Positions 7,301 through 15,041 of a stretch of 34,737 nt of DNA are shown piece after piece (positions within the stretch are counted from its first letter, which is position 1; the number at the start of each line of letters is the position of its first letter). Both the position numbers and the translations under genes were made by a program. The notes under the pieces are model-generated. The model was not told the origin of the DNA and made no database searches. It saw nothing but the letters and a program-made list of their open reading frames with translations. Origin of the DNA: an uncultured bacterium (lineage in GTDB: Bacteria > Verrucomicrobiota > Lentisphaeria > Victivallales > UBA1829); assembly GCA_900549415.1 (NCBI GenBank), contig URNX01000035.1:1-34737 (forward strand), written 5' to 3'.

Positions 7301-9434
7301 CGAACTGGCTTCCGTGGGGCAGGGTCAGGGAGGTGAGCATGCCTTGCCGCGAGCTTTCCCGGTAATAGTCTCCGAGATATCCGGTTATGCCGGGGGCGCA
7401 GTTGTAGTCGTAGCCGGTCAGATGATTGAACCCGAGTTCGCGTGCGCGGCGGACTTTCCGCTGAACCGTAAAGAGCGCGTTTGCTACTGCGCCTTCACGG
7501 GTTCCGTCGACAATCAGAGAGCGCAGATGCAGAACGGTTCCGTTCAGAAGGAAGTTGCGTCCCTTGACTTCAAATTCACGGAATCCAAATGTTTCGGGAT
7601 AAAGTTCATCGATGGTTTTTCCATCTCTGTTCAGCGAAAGATGCAGAGTGTAGAGGTTTTCCGGGCGGTCGATATCCCACAGTTTCGGGTTAGCCCACGG
7701 GGTTGAGAATTCCAGTTGAAGCGATTTCTGTTTTTCGTTTACCTGAAAAGGTTTTGATTCAAATTTCAGAACATTGTTGCTCCGGTCCATGACGCTGGCG
7801 GAGAGCATGTAGGTTCCGGGCTGTAAATTGTCCAGACGCGTATCGCAGGAGATTGTTTTATTCTTAACGCTGGTTTTGATCAGAACGTCCCGGATGTTTC
7901 CGGTACGCGGGTATGCGGCAAGAAACATGTCGCCGCAGATTCCGCGGTGCTCCAGCCGTCCTGTCGTTTTTGTGAGGCGTCCTGGAGCCATGAAAACGGA
8001 TTTGACCGCTTCATCCGGACGGGCTGTTACGAGGAGGGCGAGTGTGACGGTTTCGCCCGGTTTCACAGATCCGGTCAGGTCGATGCTTCCGCCCGGATAA
8101 TAGAATTCTCCGGCAGGTTTTCCGTTGATGAAGACCTGCGCGCAGGTCTGGATCAGTGTTACTTCCAGTTCCACGCGTTTATCAGTCCAGTTTTCCGGAA
8201 TTTTAACGGTGCGCAGATACCATGCCTGATTCAGTTTCAGCGGATCGAACTTCGGAGCGAAGGGAGAGAGAAAGATGGTCTGGGAGCGTCCGACTTCAAG
8301 GCTTCCGTAGTTGCCCGGCCAGCTGCCGGGGACTTTGAACCAGCCCCACCCGGAACCTTTCGGGGGCAGGGCGGTTCCCTCGTTTGCCGCGATGACGGGC
8401 TTGAAGCGCCAGAGTCCGTTGAGGCAGATTTCCTCTCTGGTTCCGGTGACGCGGCGTGCGGCGTCGTTGAGGTTCCAGAGCTGTGCCGCCGGAGCGGAGG
8501 GAGAATCTTCATCCATGACGGGAGTTTCTGTTCCCTCCAGAGCGCGGAGCTGCATGTTCCGGAATTCGGCGGAACCGGATTTTCCGTAGTTCCATGGCTG
8601 AACTTCGAGAAATGCCGCGCCATCGGGAACGTCGTAGAGCTTTACGCAGCGGCGGAATCCGGTTGTGCCGCTCGCGGAGAAAACTTCGGGACCCGGGCCG
8701 ACGCCTTTTCCGTTGCGGTCCAGAAAGCGCAGTCCTGTGCGGGCGTTCTGCCAGTCGGCGGAGCCGGGAATCACCTGATCGGTTGCCATTTCAAACTTCA
8801 GGAGCATCCGTTTGGCTTTTTCCGGCAGCGGAACGCGGAATGTGCATCCGGAAGAACCGGAGATCCGGACGGAGACTCCGTTTTCGCCGCGGGAAACCGT
8901 GGTCCCGGACGCCTTCGTGTATGGTGTGGAAAGGAAGAGATTGTCTGCGCCGTTCTGTTCGTTCAATGCAAAGAGCCGGATCTCTCTGAAGAAGGCTTTC
9001 CCGGCGGTTCCGTAGTTCCAAGGGTCGAGTTTCAGCGAGACTGCGCCCTCCGGAACATTGTAGACCCGTTCAAAGAGTGTTTCCTTGTGGGTCCCGCTTG
9101 CGCCGATGACATCCGGCCATGGTCCGGTCGGTTTGGCGTTTTTGTCGTAGAATCTCATTCCCATGCGGGCGTTCTGCCAGTCGGCGGCGCCGCGGACAAC
9201 TCCGTCGACTTCCAGACGGACACTGAGGAAGAGCTGTTTGGTTCCGGCGGGTATGGGAACCCGGAAGGAAGCCCCGTGCGAAGCTTCGGCCGTGACGGAT
9301 ACTGCATCGGCGGTTTTGACGATCTGAGTGTTTCCGTGTTTGCCCGGTTTGAGCGCGAGCAGCAGGTTTTCCGCATAAACGGAGGCTGCCGCAAGGAGCA
9401 GAAGCAGAATGGAAAGAGCAGTTTTGTTTTTCAT
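4332..9434 (-). CDS. Giant secreted GH2-like glycoside hydrolase with duplicated N-terminal modules
   Basis: The 1700-residue protein starts with a signal peptide (1-21, hydrophobic core LSILLLLLAAASVYA). Two related carbohydrate-binding-like modules follow (about 22-160 and 165-300), sharing the motifs ADWQNAR-GxRF and PWNYG. Residues about 330-490 are the GH2 sugar-binding domain (LNGLWRFKP, QAWYLRTVKIP, QVFINGKPAGEF), followed by an Ig-like domain to about 600. The barrel begins near 615 (NGTVLHLRSL). The nucleophile region is VMMSEWG (Glu842). The expected acid/base position reads MYSMNHNA, with His748 where GH2 enzymes have Glu. Residues 1000-1560 are beta-rich and hard to assign; a final jelly-roll (1585-1680, DESWVWLNGEFLG) resembles GH2 substrate-binding domains. 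It follows a pseudopilin gene by 21 nt on the same strand. Substrate unknown; the altered catalytic site makes activity uncertain. Confidence 0.82.
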   Translation of the reverse strand: MKNKTALSILLLLLAAASVYAENLLLALKPGKHGNTQIVKTADAVSVTAEASHGASFRVPIPAGTKQLFLSVRLEVDGVVRGAADWQNARMGMRFYDKNAKPTGPWPDVIGASGTHKETLFERVYNVPEGAVSLKLDPWNYGTAGKAFFREIRLFALNEQNGADNLFLSTPYTKASGTTVSRGENGVSVRISGSSGCTFRVPLPEKAKRMLLKFEMATDQVIPGSADWQNARTGLRFLDRNGKGVGPGPEVFSASGTTGFRRCVKLYDVPDGAAFLEVQPWNYGKSGSAEFRNMQLRALEGTETPVMDEDSPSAPAAQLWNLNDAARRVTGTREEICLNGLWRFKPVIAANEGTALPPKGSGWGWFKVPGSWPGNYGSLEVGRSQTIFLSPFAPKFDPLKLNQAWYLRTVKIPENWTDKRVELEVTLIQTCAQVFINGKPAGEFYYPGGSIDLTGSVKPGETVTLALLVTARPDEAVKSVFMAPGRLTKTTGRLEHRGICGDMFLAAYPRTGNIRDVLIKTSVKNKTISCDTRLDNLQPGTYMLSASVMDRSNNVLKFESKPFQVNEKQKSLQLEFSTPWANPKLWDIDRPENLYTLHLSLNRDGKTIDELYPETFGFREFEVKGRNFLLNGTVLHLRSLIVDGTREGAVANALFTVQRKVRRARELGFNHLTGYDYNCAPGITGYLGDYYRESSRQGMLTSLTLPHGSQFGWKLDSPEVAARYKALAEYTVRRYQNLPGVVMYSMNHNAAGYYGDQNPQTIGRDIAEDELPADLRKCRAQSLIAERIVAGIDPTRVIYHHAGSIGKIHAVNCYLNWAPPQERSDWLELWEKDGTKPVMMSEWGLPHLASWSSMRGPTFIWSGPAKQCLWMDEFNAEILGEQAYALDPLKIQMMRNEEQVLKRSESVFFGELLKGFGNNGRLNVIAQFAKENFQAFRIRGLSYLLPWDQVVLLKPAPGQPAQSGAWPGQFANLKQPGIVPDVAGTHWDFMKDPFREFVPTLAGKDSLPYLRTITGWIAGKRGDLTDKSHTFRPGELIEKTLLTVSDLRKTGTVRVAWNVPELQLSGEEQGEVRPGERLELPFSLRIPPATKHRKLTLNAEFRFPDGSGMKDSFVFDILPEPRLSLQSGIALFDPEGSAAALLKKLGLPFRPIKNEHEWKESELLVLGRNSMEKLPFGLNSALAGGRKVLILEQSPETLERLGFRWNIQGLRTVFSATLALPDLHHWRGSATSLPPFMPQAAGEHNVPRLTRNGYTASHVWRAGNRNSVATVLIEKPSIGNFKPLLIGGFDLQYAPLLEYSFEQGTALFCQLDLSGRTEEDPEAENLLATLLEHLDRRQPLPPRPVFYDGNPEGRALLNRLKISVKDTPEAAAGDILVITSGADIRKARSAAEAGVQVFAIALAKKELAELLPELPAQEGKFFSDLTKDLRKEPLFDGISNSELHWRIELPMTSFEPKGIGGRALRTLAVGKGRITALQTAPWLFPDVFRNRTTLRRQDFLIARLLHNMHAEHHASADFLSRGYRAVTRQDLLSGWRGIADPEKTGRSSGFQLPGFSKMKNWRSITPGRSFEQQFRDLSAYDGWFWYRLNFSLDLPLSPETEYELELGAIDDESWVWLNGEFLGELTQKTHPDGYWALPRKFTLKGKQLRKTGNTLVVLCNDLRGEGGILGTPSIGLKAAPDGLYTDRNLMEDDPYRYYRW

Positions 9435-9455
9435 AAGAGAAGTTCCTTCCGGAGA

Positions 9456-10199
9456 TTATTTCATGTAAAGTCCGCGCCAGAAATACTGACTCCATCCCTG
9501 ATCGCCGTAAATGTCGTTGAAGGCGCGGAAGCCGACATGACCATCCACATAAAGCGTGTTGATTCCGCGTCCGGAGTTGTGGCGTTTTGCCACGCGCAGA
9601 TAGAAGATTCCTGCGGGCGGGGAGCTCCACGGCGATTTGTTCTGATCCGCCCAGTTCCAGTCGTTGTCGCCGATGAGCAGATGTTCCGAGGGACGGCGGA
9701 TCCGGAGAATGTCGAGAGACTGATCCAGATCCATTGTCGGGTGCCAGTCGGTTCCTTTGGCCGCATCGGCGGCGAGGAAGAGGTTCAGCCCGTAGTTTCT
9801 CCAGACTTCGGTTCCCTGGCGGGCGGGGCATAAGAACAGATTTTCAAGCGTTCCGTCGCTCTTGAGCGAGGCGTCTTTGAGTTTGTTTTTGCCTTTGGAG
9901 ATCCCGTAGACCGCGATTCTGTCCTGCCAGGTGATGTAATTTTCTGTTGAAAGCGCGACAGGAGGAATCCGTTTGAAATCGGCATTGTAGAGTTGGAAAG
10001 CCTGTCCAATCTGCCGCAGATTTCCGGTGCAGCTGATATCCCGTGCCTTGCCACGCGCCGAGTTCAGCGCAGGCAGAAGAATGCTTACAAGAATTGCAAT
10101 GATTGCTATTACGACAAGGAGCTCTATAAGCGTGAATCTGTTTGGTTTCTCCTGAATCGGCGGAGCGGTATGTACTGTCGGTTGATTTTGTTTTTTCAT
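9456..10199 (-). CDS. Pseudopilin-like protein with prepilin-type N-terminal domain
   Basis: This 247-residue protein has a 21-residue leader, then FTLIELLVVIAIIAIL and SILLPALNSAR, the type IV pilin/pseudopilin N-terminal helix with Glu5. The residue before the cleavage Phe is Arg, not the canonical Gly. The C-terminal half matches the prepilin-associated family with a His...DG motif; here it reads KRHNSGRGINTLYVDG, that is H-X11-DG. Such proteins are numerous in Lentisphaerota and Planctomycetota and probably sit in the inner membrane or a secretion pseudopilus. AAGAGG precedes the ATG by 7 nt. It is the first gene of a pair with the GH2-like enzyme, and gntR lies 147 nt upstream on the same strand. 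Confidence 0.85.
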   Translation of the reverse strand: MKKQNQPTVHTAPPIQEKPNRFTLIELLVVIAIIAILVSILLPALNSARGKARDISCTGNLRQIGQAFQLYNADFKRIPPVALSTENYITWQDRIAVYGISKGKNKLKDASLKSDGTLENLFLCPARQGTEVWRNYGLNLFLAADAAKGTDWHPTMDLDQSLDILRIRRPSEHLLIGDNDWNWADQNKSPWSSPPAGIFYLRVAKRHNSGRGINTLYVDGHVGFRAFNDIYGDQGWSQYFWRGLYMK

Positions 10200-10346
10200 A
10201 TGTCGGCCTCTTGTTTGTTTTCCGGTTGCTTTTTAGTGAGCTTTTTTGAGATTCCATTGAGTTTGTCCAGTGTGAAATTTCTGTACATTTTCAATCTAAG
10301 TTGTCTGTTTCATGATGGAGTCCTCCTGTATTTATTCCGTGAAAAA

Positions 10347-11447
10347 TTACGTGCCCGGCGTAAAATCTTCGGTTCCGGCGGATTCGCGCCAGATGAACTT
10401 CCGGTTGATTTCCGAATTGATGATTCTGCGGTTGTTTTCTTTCAGGGCCTGAACGAAAATCCGGCAGAGTTCCGCGCCGATTTCATACATCGGATAAGTG
10501 ATCGTCGCCAGCGGGGGAAGCTGATCTGTGCATTGCGGAAGATCGTCCGCTCCGATCACGGCAATGTCTTCCGGTATTCTTTTTCCCGCTTCCTGGAGTG
10601 CGTGCATGATGCCGAAGGTGCGGCTGTCGGTTCCCCCGATGACCGCATCAACCGGAAGCCCGGATTGCAGAACTTCCTTCATGGCGGTATAACCGTCCTT
10701 TTCAAGGAGTCCGCACTCTTTGTGATATTCGGGAGTGAATTCCAGCCCGGCATCGGCCGCGGCATCGTGGAAATCCTTCCAGTGCTCTTCCGCATATCCG
10801 GTTGCATGAACCGGTTCATGGAAAAACAGAAGGTGGCGTCTGCCCTGCTTTTTCAGATACGAGAGAGCTTCCATATAGGGGGCTTTGAGCCCGGAGCAGA
10901 CGGTGTGGCAGAGCGGGGAGGGTTTATAGCTTCGGGCGAGAACGATTTTTCCGGCTTTGCCGAGTTCTTCGGCCCACGTCCAGTCGGATTCCAGAACGGG
11001 ATGATAGAGGTATCCTTCCGCACCCGGAGTGAGGAGTTCATCCAGAGTTTCCCGGTTGACCGGACGGTAGTGGTCGAAGAAAAATGTTTCGGTGATGATT
11101 CCGTATTCGCGGGCGGTTCTGGAGAATCCTTCGAGGACATACTGGTAGTTGAACCAGTTGACCGTGCTTCCCGGAATATACTTTTTAGCCGACTGGGTGA
11201 TGACGCGGACAACTTTTCCTTTGGGGCTCTGTTCTGCAACATAGGTGCCGAGCCCTTTTTTGCGGAACAGGATTCCGCGGTCGGTGAGACTTGCGAGAAT
11301 TTTGTTGACGGTTGGAACTGCGACTCCGATTTCTTTGGACAATGCCGCTTCCGACGGAATTCTGTCGCCTGGGTTGCGTGCCGCAACGATGTTTTCCATA
11401 ATATATTGTTCAACCAGTTCAGAACGGGAAACTTCTTTCAGCCGCAT
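10347..11447 (-). CDS. GntR-type regulator with LacI-like ligand domain
   Basis: Residues 5-75 are a winged helix of the GntR type (PGDRIPSEAALSKEIGV, then TVNKILASLTDRGILFRKKGLGTYV). Residues about 80-355 are a periplasmic-binding-protein-like effector domain (DAVIGGTDSRTFGIMHALQ, EDIAVIGADDL). This architecture is that of AraR-like sugar-responsive repressors. It has its own strong promoter at 11505-11533 with a palindrome between promoter and start. The pseudopilin/GH2 pair follows on the same strand after 147 nt, so it probably controls that pair. The effector is unknown. Confidence 0.87.
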   Translation of the reverse strand: MRLKEVSRSELVEQYIMENIVAARNPGDRIPSEAALSKEIGVAVPTVNKILASLTDRGILFRKKGLGTYVAEQSPKGKVVRVITQSAKKYIPGSTVNWFNYQYVLEGFSRTAREYGIITETFFFDHYRPVNRETLDELLTPGAEGYLYHPVLESDWTWAEELGKAGKIVLARSYKPSPLCHTVCSGLKAPYMEALSYLKKQGRRHLLFFHEPVHATGYAEEHWKDFHDAAADAGLEFTPEYHKECGLLEKDGYTAMKEVLQSGLPVDAVIGGTDSRTFGIMHALQEAGKRIPEDIAVIGADDLPQCTDQLPPLATITYPMYEIGAELCRIFVQALKENNRRIINSEINRKFIWRESAGTEDFTPGT

Positions 11448-11472
11448 TGTCTGCTCTCGCCTTATTTTTGAG

Positions 11473-11491
11473 TTAGTGAATTAGTTACTAA
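11473..11491. promoter_or_regulatory. Candidate operator of the GntR-type regulator
   Basis: TTAGTTACTAA (11481-11491) is an 11 bp palindrome with a single central base; another TTAGT lies 8 bp away (11473-11477). It falls between the -10 and the start codon of the regulator, where binding would repress its own transcription. Autoregulation is inference. Confidence 0.4.
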
Positions 11492-11504
11492 GTGTTCCGA
11501 GTTT

Positions 11505-11533
11505 ACTATACTCTGCGCTTTTTATTTTGTCAA
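11505..11533 (-). promoter_or_regulatory. Sigma70-type promoter of the GntR-type gene
   Basis: On the minus strand: perfect TTGACA (11528-11533), 17 nt spacer, TATAGT (11505-11510). The start codon is at 11447. Confidence 0.8.
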
Positions 11534-11603
11534 GCGGAGAAAATGGAATTTTTATGGAAAAAATATTTCAGAGGGGGAAGTGAACGGTGTTTGAGTTTAT
11601 GCA

Positions 11604-11638
11604 ACAGGGGGCTGCTCCTTGCCGGAGCAGCCCCCTGT
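11604..11638 (-). terminator. Perfect 15 bp hairpin after the 1118-aa glycosidase
   Basis: ACAGGGGGCTGCTCC (11604-11618) and its exact complement (11624-11638) enclose a 5 nt loop, 26 nt past the stop codon of the minus-strand glycosidase. There is no U-run on the minus-strand side, so it is either a weak terminator or a 3' end stabiliser. Confidence 0.55.
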
Positions 11639-11663
11639 GCGAAATCGTTTTTGGGGAAGGGGA

Positions 11664-14600
11664 TTACTTGCGGATGAGCTCGTAGGCCATTGCGCTGTAG
11701 AGTCCGGAGTCGGCAGTGAAAGTTACGACGCCGTTTTCCTCTTTAAAGGGAACGGAGGCGAGAACTTTTCCGTTGACGTCCAGAGCATTGATCCGAAGTT
11801 TTCCTTTTCCGGAATTTTTCAGAGAAATTTCAGCTTTGCTCTTTTTCAGAAGATAGGGATGCATGTTGCCCCAGTTGTAGACGATGAAGCTGTCGCCGAG
11901 ACGCGTTTTTCTGCGTCCCGTCGCCTGGATGTCGGTCAGGTGGAAGACGACGGCTTTTTCGGTGTCCGCCAGCGTTTTGTCATCCAGTGCGCTTGCGAAA
12001 ACCGTGCAGAGTCCGGAGCTTCCGGAGACGGAGAGGCGGTTTCCTTTCATCTCTTTTCCGGTGACAAGGAAGCCTTCGCTTTTCGGCGTAACGACTTTGA
12101 TCGTCCGGCTTGCGGCATCGATGCTGATTTCTCCGGTGCTGCTGACAATCCGTCCTTTTTCCGGCTGATAGATTCCGTTTCCGGAGACTTTGAGCGGGAG
12201 GTCGCTTTCAAGGGAAGAGAGAGAGATTCCGTTGACAGGAACCTTGTCAGCGAAATCAGTGGCGATTTTGGTGAAAAATGCCAGATTGTGGAATTTGCCG
12301 GGAATATCGGATTCCGTTTCCGAGCGGTGGAAGCCGTAGCTCTGAACAGATTTCTTTTTGTAGTCCAGCGGAGTGACGGTCAGGATTTTGAGAGTTTTGG
12401 CATCAGCCTGCCGGACGTCGCCGCGCATGTAGAGAAGGGTTATGATGCGCTGGGAAAGGTTGCGGACCGGATCGGTCATGACTCCGAACCAGCCGAGGTG
12501 TGCGCCGGTTTCGTTAATGGAGTTCCAGCGGGTTCTGTGACCGTAGCCGGCGAAGTCGAATACGTATATTCCGGAGGCGTTCTGGAATGCGGAGAGACTG
12601 CCCATGGCAAGTCCGCCTTCACTGCGGAATTCATTGGGCGCGCAGAAGTTGTATTCCGTCACGGTGAACGGTTTGTCCTTGATGCGGGACGCAAAGCAGG
12701 CTGTCATGTTTTTATACAGAACCGACGCCATTCCTGCATTGACGTAGCTGCTCGGGAAGCTCCATGCGGAGCCGAGGGCTCGGGGATGCGAGAAGTAGTA
12801 ATGGTTGTCCACATAATCGAATTCCTTGCGCGGGAAAGCGTAGATGGAACGGTTTGTGCAGGAAATGTCGGACGTCGGCTGGCAGATTCCCATAGCCCGC
12901 AGAGCGGCGGTCATTTCCCTGTAGATTTTAACCTGATGTTCGTTGAGGAAACGGGTGTAGAGTTCAAGTCCGGGGCGTTCCGGCGGCGTGATTCCCTGAG
13001 CCTGGCACCATGCCGCAAAGTTTTCGCGGATGTTTCCGTGCTGAACGGGATCGGTGTTCGGGTACTTGAACTGTTCGTGAGTGGTCATCATCGGGTCTTC
13101 GTTGATGAGACCGATTGTGGTCAGGGCGGGGTCGTCTTTCAGGGCAAGACCTGTGTAAGGGTTGACGGGAGTCAGCATGGTGCGCGCGAAATTCATGAGA
13201 TTGTCGCGCATGGATTTGTCGAACATCATCCGGGATTTGACTTCGAACATGCCGTTGAATTTTTCCGGAAAACCCTTCGTGCGGCAGGTGTAAAGGTCAA
13301 TGGTCGTGTAAATTCCGCGTTTTTTCAGCGCGGCGACAAGATAGTGCAGGTTGTCGAGGCGTTTCGGGTCAACAGAACCGTCGGTTTTCGATGCATCGAC
13401 GAGGTCGGCGTCGAAATGATGCAGACGGGCCGCATTGAATCCGTAAGAAGCCATCAGATCTGCGAGAATGTCCGCTTCCTGATGTGTGTATCGGGTTGCG
13501 ATGTCGTTGCAGAGGTTGCCGCCGTTGAAGCGGACCGGAATGCCGGGCCGGTTTTCAAAAACAAAGTTTTCTCCTTCACTTTTTACAAAACCGTATTTCC
13601 CGGCAGGAGCGTCCAGCAGGAAGGAAAAGTCGAGAGAGCTTCCGGCGACACGGCGTTTTCGTTCAACGGTCATGGTGAATTCCTGCCAGTCACGCGGATC
13701 CATGACAACGGGAACTTCAACGGCTTCCGCATCCGGTTCGGGGAAGGGAATGTATTCCGCCCGAACACCGGAGATTGCTGCAATCATCCAGACGGAATTG
13801 TTGGAACTTGAAAGAGTCAGTGATTCAATCGGTTTGCGGATATCCGCCGGAAAGCGGCTGATGTAGAGTCCGAGGAATGCATTGCGGTTCTGTCCCTGCC
13901 AGGCAACAGCTGCATTGCGCACGGATTTCGGTTCCCACCAGTTCGCGACATCCTGTCTGTCAACGACGGGGACAAGGTCGGATGAACCGTCCTGATAATT
14001 TATCTTGATTTTCCCTACCTCTTTTTTCATGGGCCATGCATCGGCGTGAAGAAAATAGAGCTGGCGGAACTTTTTCCCTCCGACGGGAACCGTAACCTGT
14101 TTCGGGAAATACGGGCGTTCCGGATTGCCGAGAACGATTGCGGATTTTCCGTTGTTGGACGCGGGATCGACAACCTCGAACGGGACGTTGATGAAAACCC
14201 GTTTTCCCGGCGTGAGCATGCTCAGATCATTGTCCGGCCCCTGGTCGGTCCAGCCCCCCTTCCTGTCGTTCGGAATATCGTCTTTGAAGCCCATGTTCAT
14301 TGCGGAGCGCAGATTCAGCGTTTCCGCTTCGTAAGGCAGATAGGAGACTGTAAATTCCGCATTGATTTCGGAGACGGAGCCCTGTTTCAGATAGAGCCGC
14401 AGATTTCCTGTTCCGGTTCCGTATTTGCATGCCATTGCGGGGGCGGTTACGCCGGAGATGATGAGTTCGCCGCGGTGAAGCGGAACTGTCACCTTGCGGA
14501 GAGCGCAGTCCTTTTGCGAAGACCAGATCCAGCCGCCTTTATGTGCGCGCGGATAAATCAGCGGTTTGCTCCAGAACGCTTTTTCTTTGCAGAGTTCCAG

Positions 14601-15020
14601 TCTGACGGGGGTGTCCAGAAGCGCGGAGTTCATGCGGATGCTGATGAAGCTCTCTTTGAGTTCGGCCGGAGTGTCGCGTTTCAGGGAAATCGTGCAGCGG
14701 ATGGAGTTTTCCGCCGTTTTCTCCGCGGATGCCGCATAGCGGAAATCCGCGCCGCCGATTGGAATTTCTCCGGACTGGCTGAACTTCTCCTGTTTGAGCT
14801 GTTTCGCTTTTGGGGTCGACATCAGATCCATGAAATCAATCAGAACCTGCTGGTCGTTCTTCTTTCGCCTCTGTGTGGAATCAAAGGCCGCCGTGGATGC
14901 GTTTTCCCGTTCGATGATTTCAATTCCGCCCGGGATGAGACGGATGTTTGAAGTCAGCTGCTGAGCGGAGAGCATGACGCCTCCGAAAAGCAGGAGCGGA
15001 AGAATGAGTTGTTTTTTCAT
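11664..15020 (-). CDS. Secreted clan GH-A glycoside hydrolase (GH5-like), 1118 aa
   Basis: A signal peptide is visible at 1-20 (LILPLLLFGGVMLSAQ). Residues 25-480 are beta-rich and without a clear family match. A TIM barrel begins near 497 (RFNGGNLCND) with SYGFNAARLHHFD typical of GH5-like enzymes. The acid/base is in TTIGLINED (Glu641) and the likely nucleophile is in FTVTEYNF (Glu789); DNHYYFSHP lies between them, as expected for the substrate-binding His/Tyr strand. A C-terminal beta region (about 910-1118) may be a further sugar-binding domain. Both catalytic acids are present, unlike in the GH2-like protein at 4332. GAGGAT precedes the ATG. It is the second gene of a pair with the pseudopilin at 15042 (21 nt gap). 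The substrate cannot be told from sequence. Confidence 0.78.
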   Translation of the reverse strand: MKKQLILPLLLFGGVMLSAQQLTSNIRLIPGGIEIIERENASTAAFDSTQRRKKNDQQVLIDFMDLMSTPKAKQLKQEKFSQSGEIPIGGADFRYAASAEKTAENSIRCTISLKRDTPAELKESFISIRMNSALLDTPVRLELCKEKAFWSKPLIYPRAHKGGWIWSSQKDCALRKVTVPLHRGELIISGVTAPAMACKYGTGTGNLRLYLKQGSVSEINAEFTVSYLPYEAETLNLRSAMNMGFKDDIPNDRKGGWTDQGPDNDLSMLTPGKRVFINVPFEVVDPASNNGKSAIVLGNPERPYFPKQVTVPVGGKKFRQLYFLHADAWPMKKEVGKIKINYQDGSSDLVPVVDRQDVANWWEPKSVRNAAVAWQGQNRNAFLGLYISRFPADIRKPIESLTLSSSNNSVWMIAAISGVRAEYIPFPEPDAEAVEVPVVMDPRDWQEFTMTVERKRRVAGSSLDFSFLLDAPAGKYGFVKSEGENFVFENRPGIPVRFNGGNLCNDIATRYTHQEADILADLMASYGFNAARLHHFDADLVDASKTDGSVDPKRLDNLHYLVAALKKRGIYTTIDLYTCRTKGFPEKFNGMFEVKSRMMFDKSMRDNLMNFARTMLTPVNPYTGLALKDDPALTTIGLINEDPMMTTHEQFKYPNTDPVQHGNIRENFAAWCQAQGITPPERPGLELYTRFLNEHQVKIYREMTAALRAMGICQPTSDISCTNRSIYAFPRKEFDYVDNHYYFSHPRALGSAWSFPSSYVNAGMASVLYKNMTACFASRIKDKPFTVTEYNFCAPNEFRSEGGLAMGSLSAFQNASGIYVFDFAGYGHRTRWNSINETGAHLGWFGVMTDPVRNLSQRIITLLYMRGDVRQADAKTLKILTVTPLDYKKKSVQSYGFHRSETESDIPGKFHNLAFFTKIATDFADKVPVNGISLSSLESDLPLKVSGNGIYQPEKGRIVSSTGEISIDAASRTIKVVTPKSEGFLVTGKEMKGNRLSVSGSSGLCTVFASALDDKTLADTEKAVVFHLTDIQATGRRKTRLGDSFIVYNWGNMHPYLLKKSKAEISLKNSGKGKLRINALDVNGKVLASVPFKEENGVVTFTADSGLYSAMAYELIRK

Positions 15021-15041
15021 TTTTTTATCCTCACTTTTGTT

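Noticed and set aside
4896..7706. 936-codon plus-strand open frame opposite the GH2-like gene
   Set aside because: Low-complexity Gly/Phe/Arg composition, no domains; the antisense strand of a clear secreted enzyme.
10196..10288. 30-residue minus-strand ORF overlapping the pseudopilin start by ATGA
   Set aside because: No ribosome site before its ATG; the overlap is likely chance.
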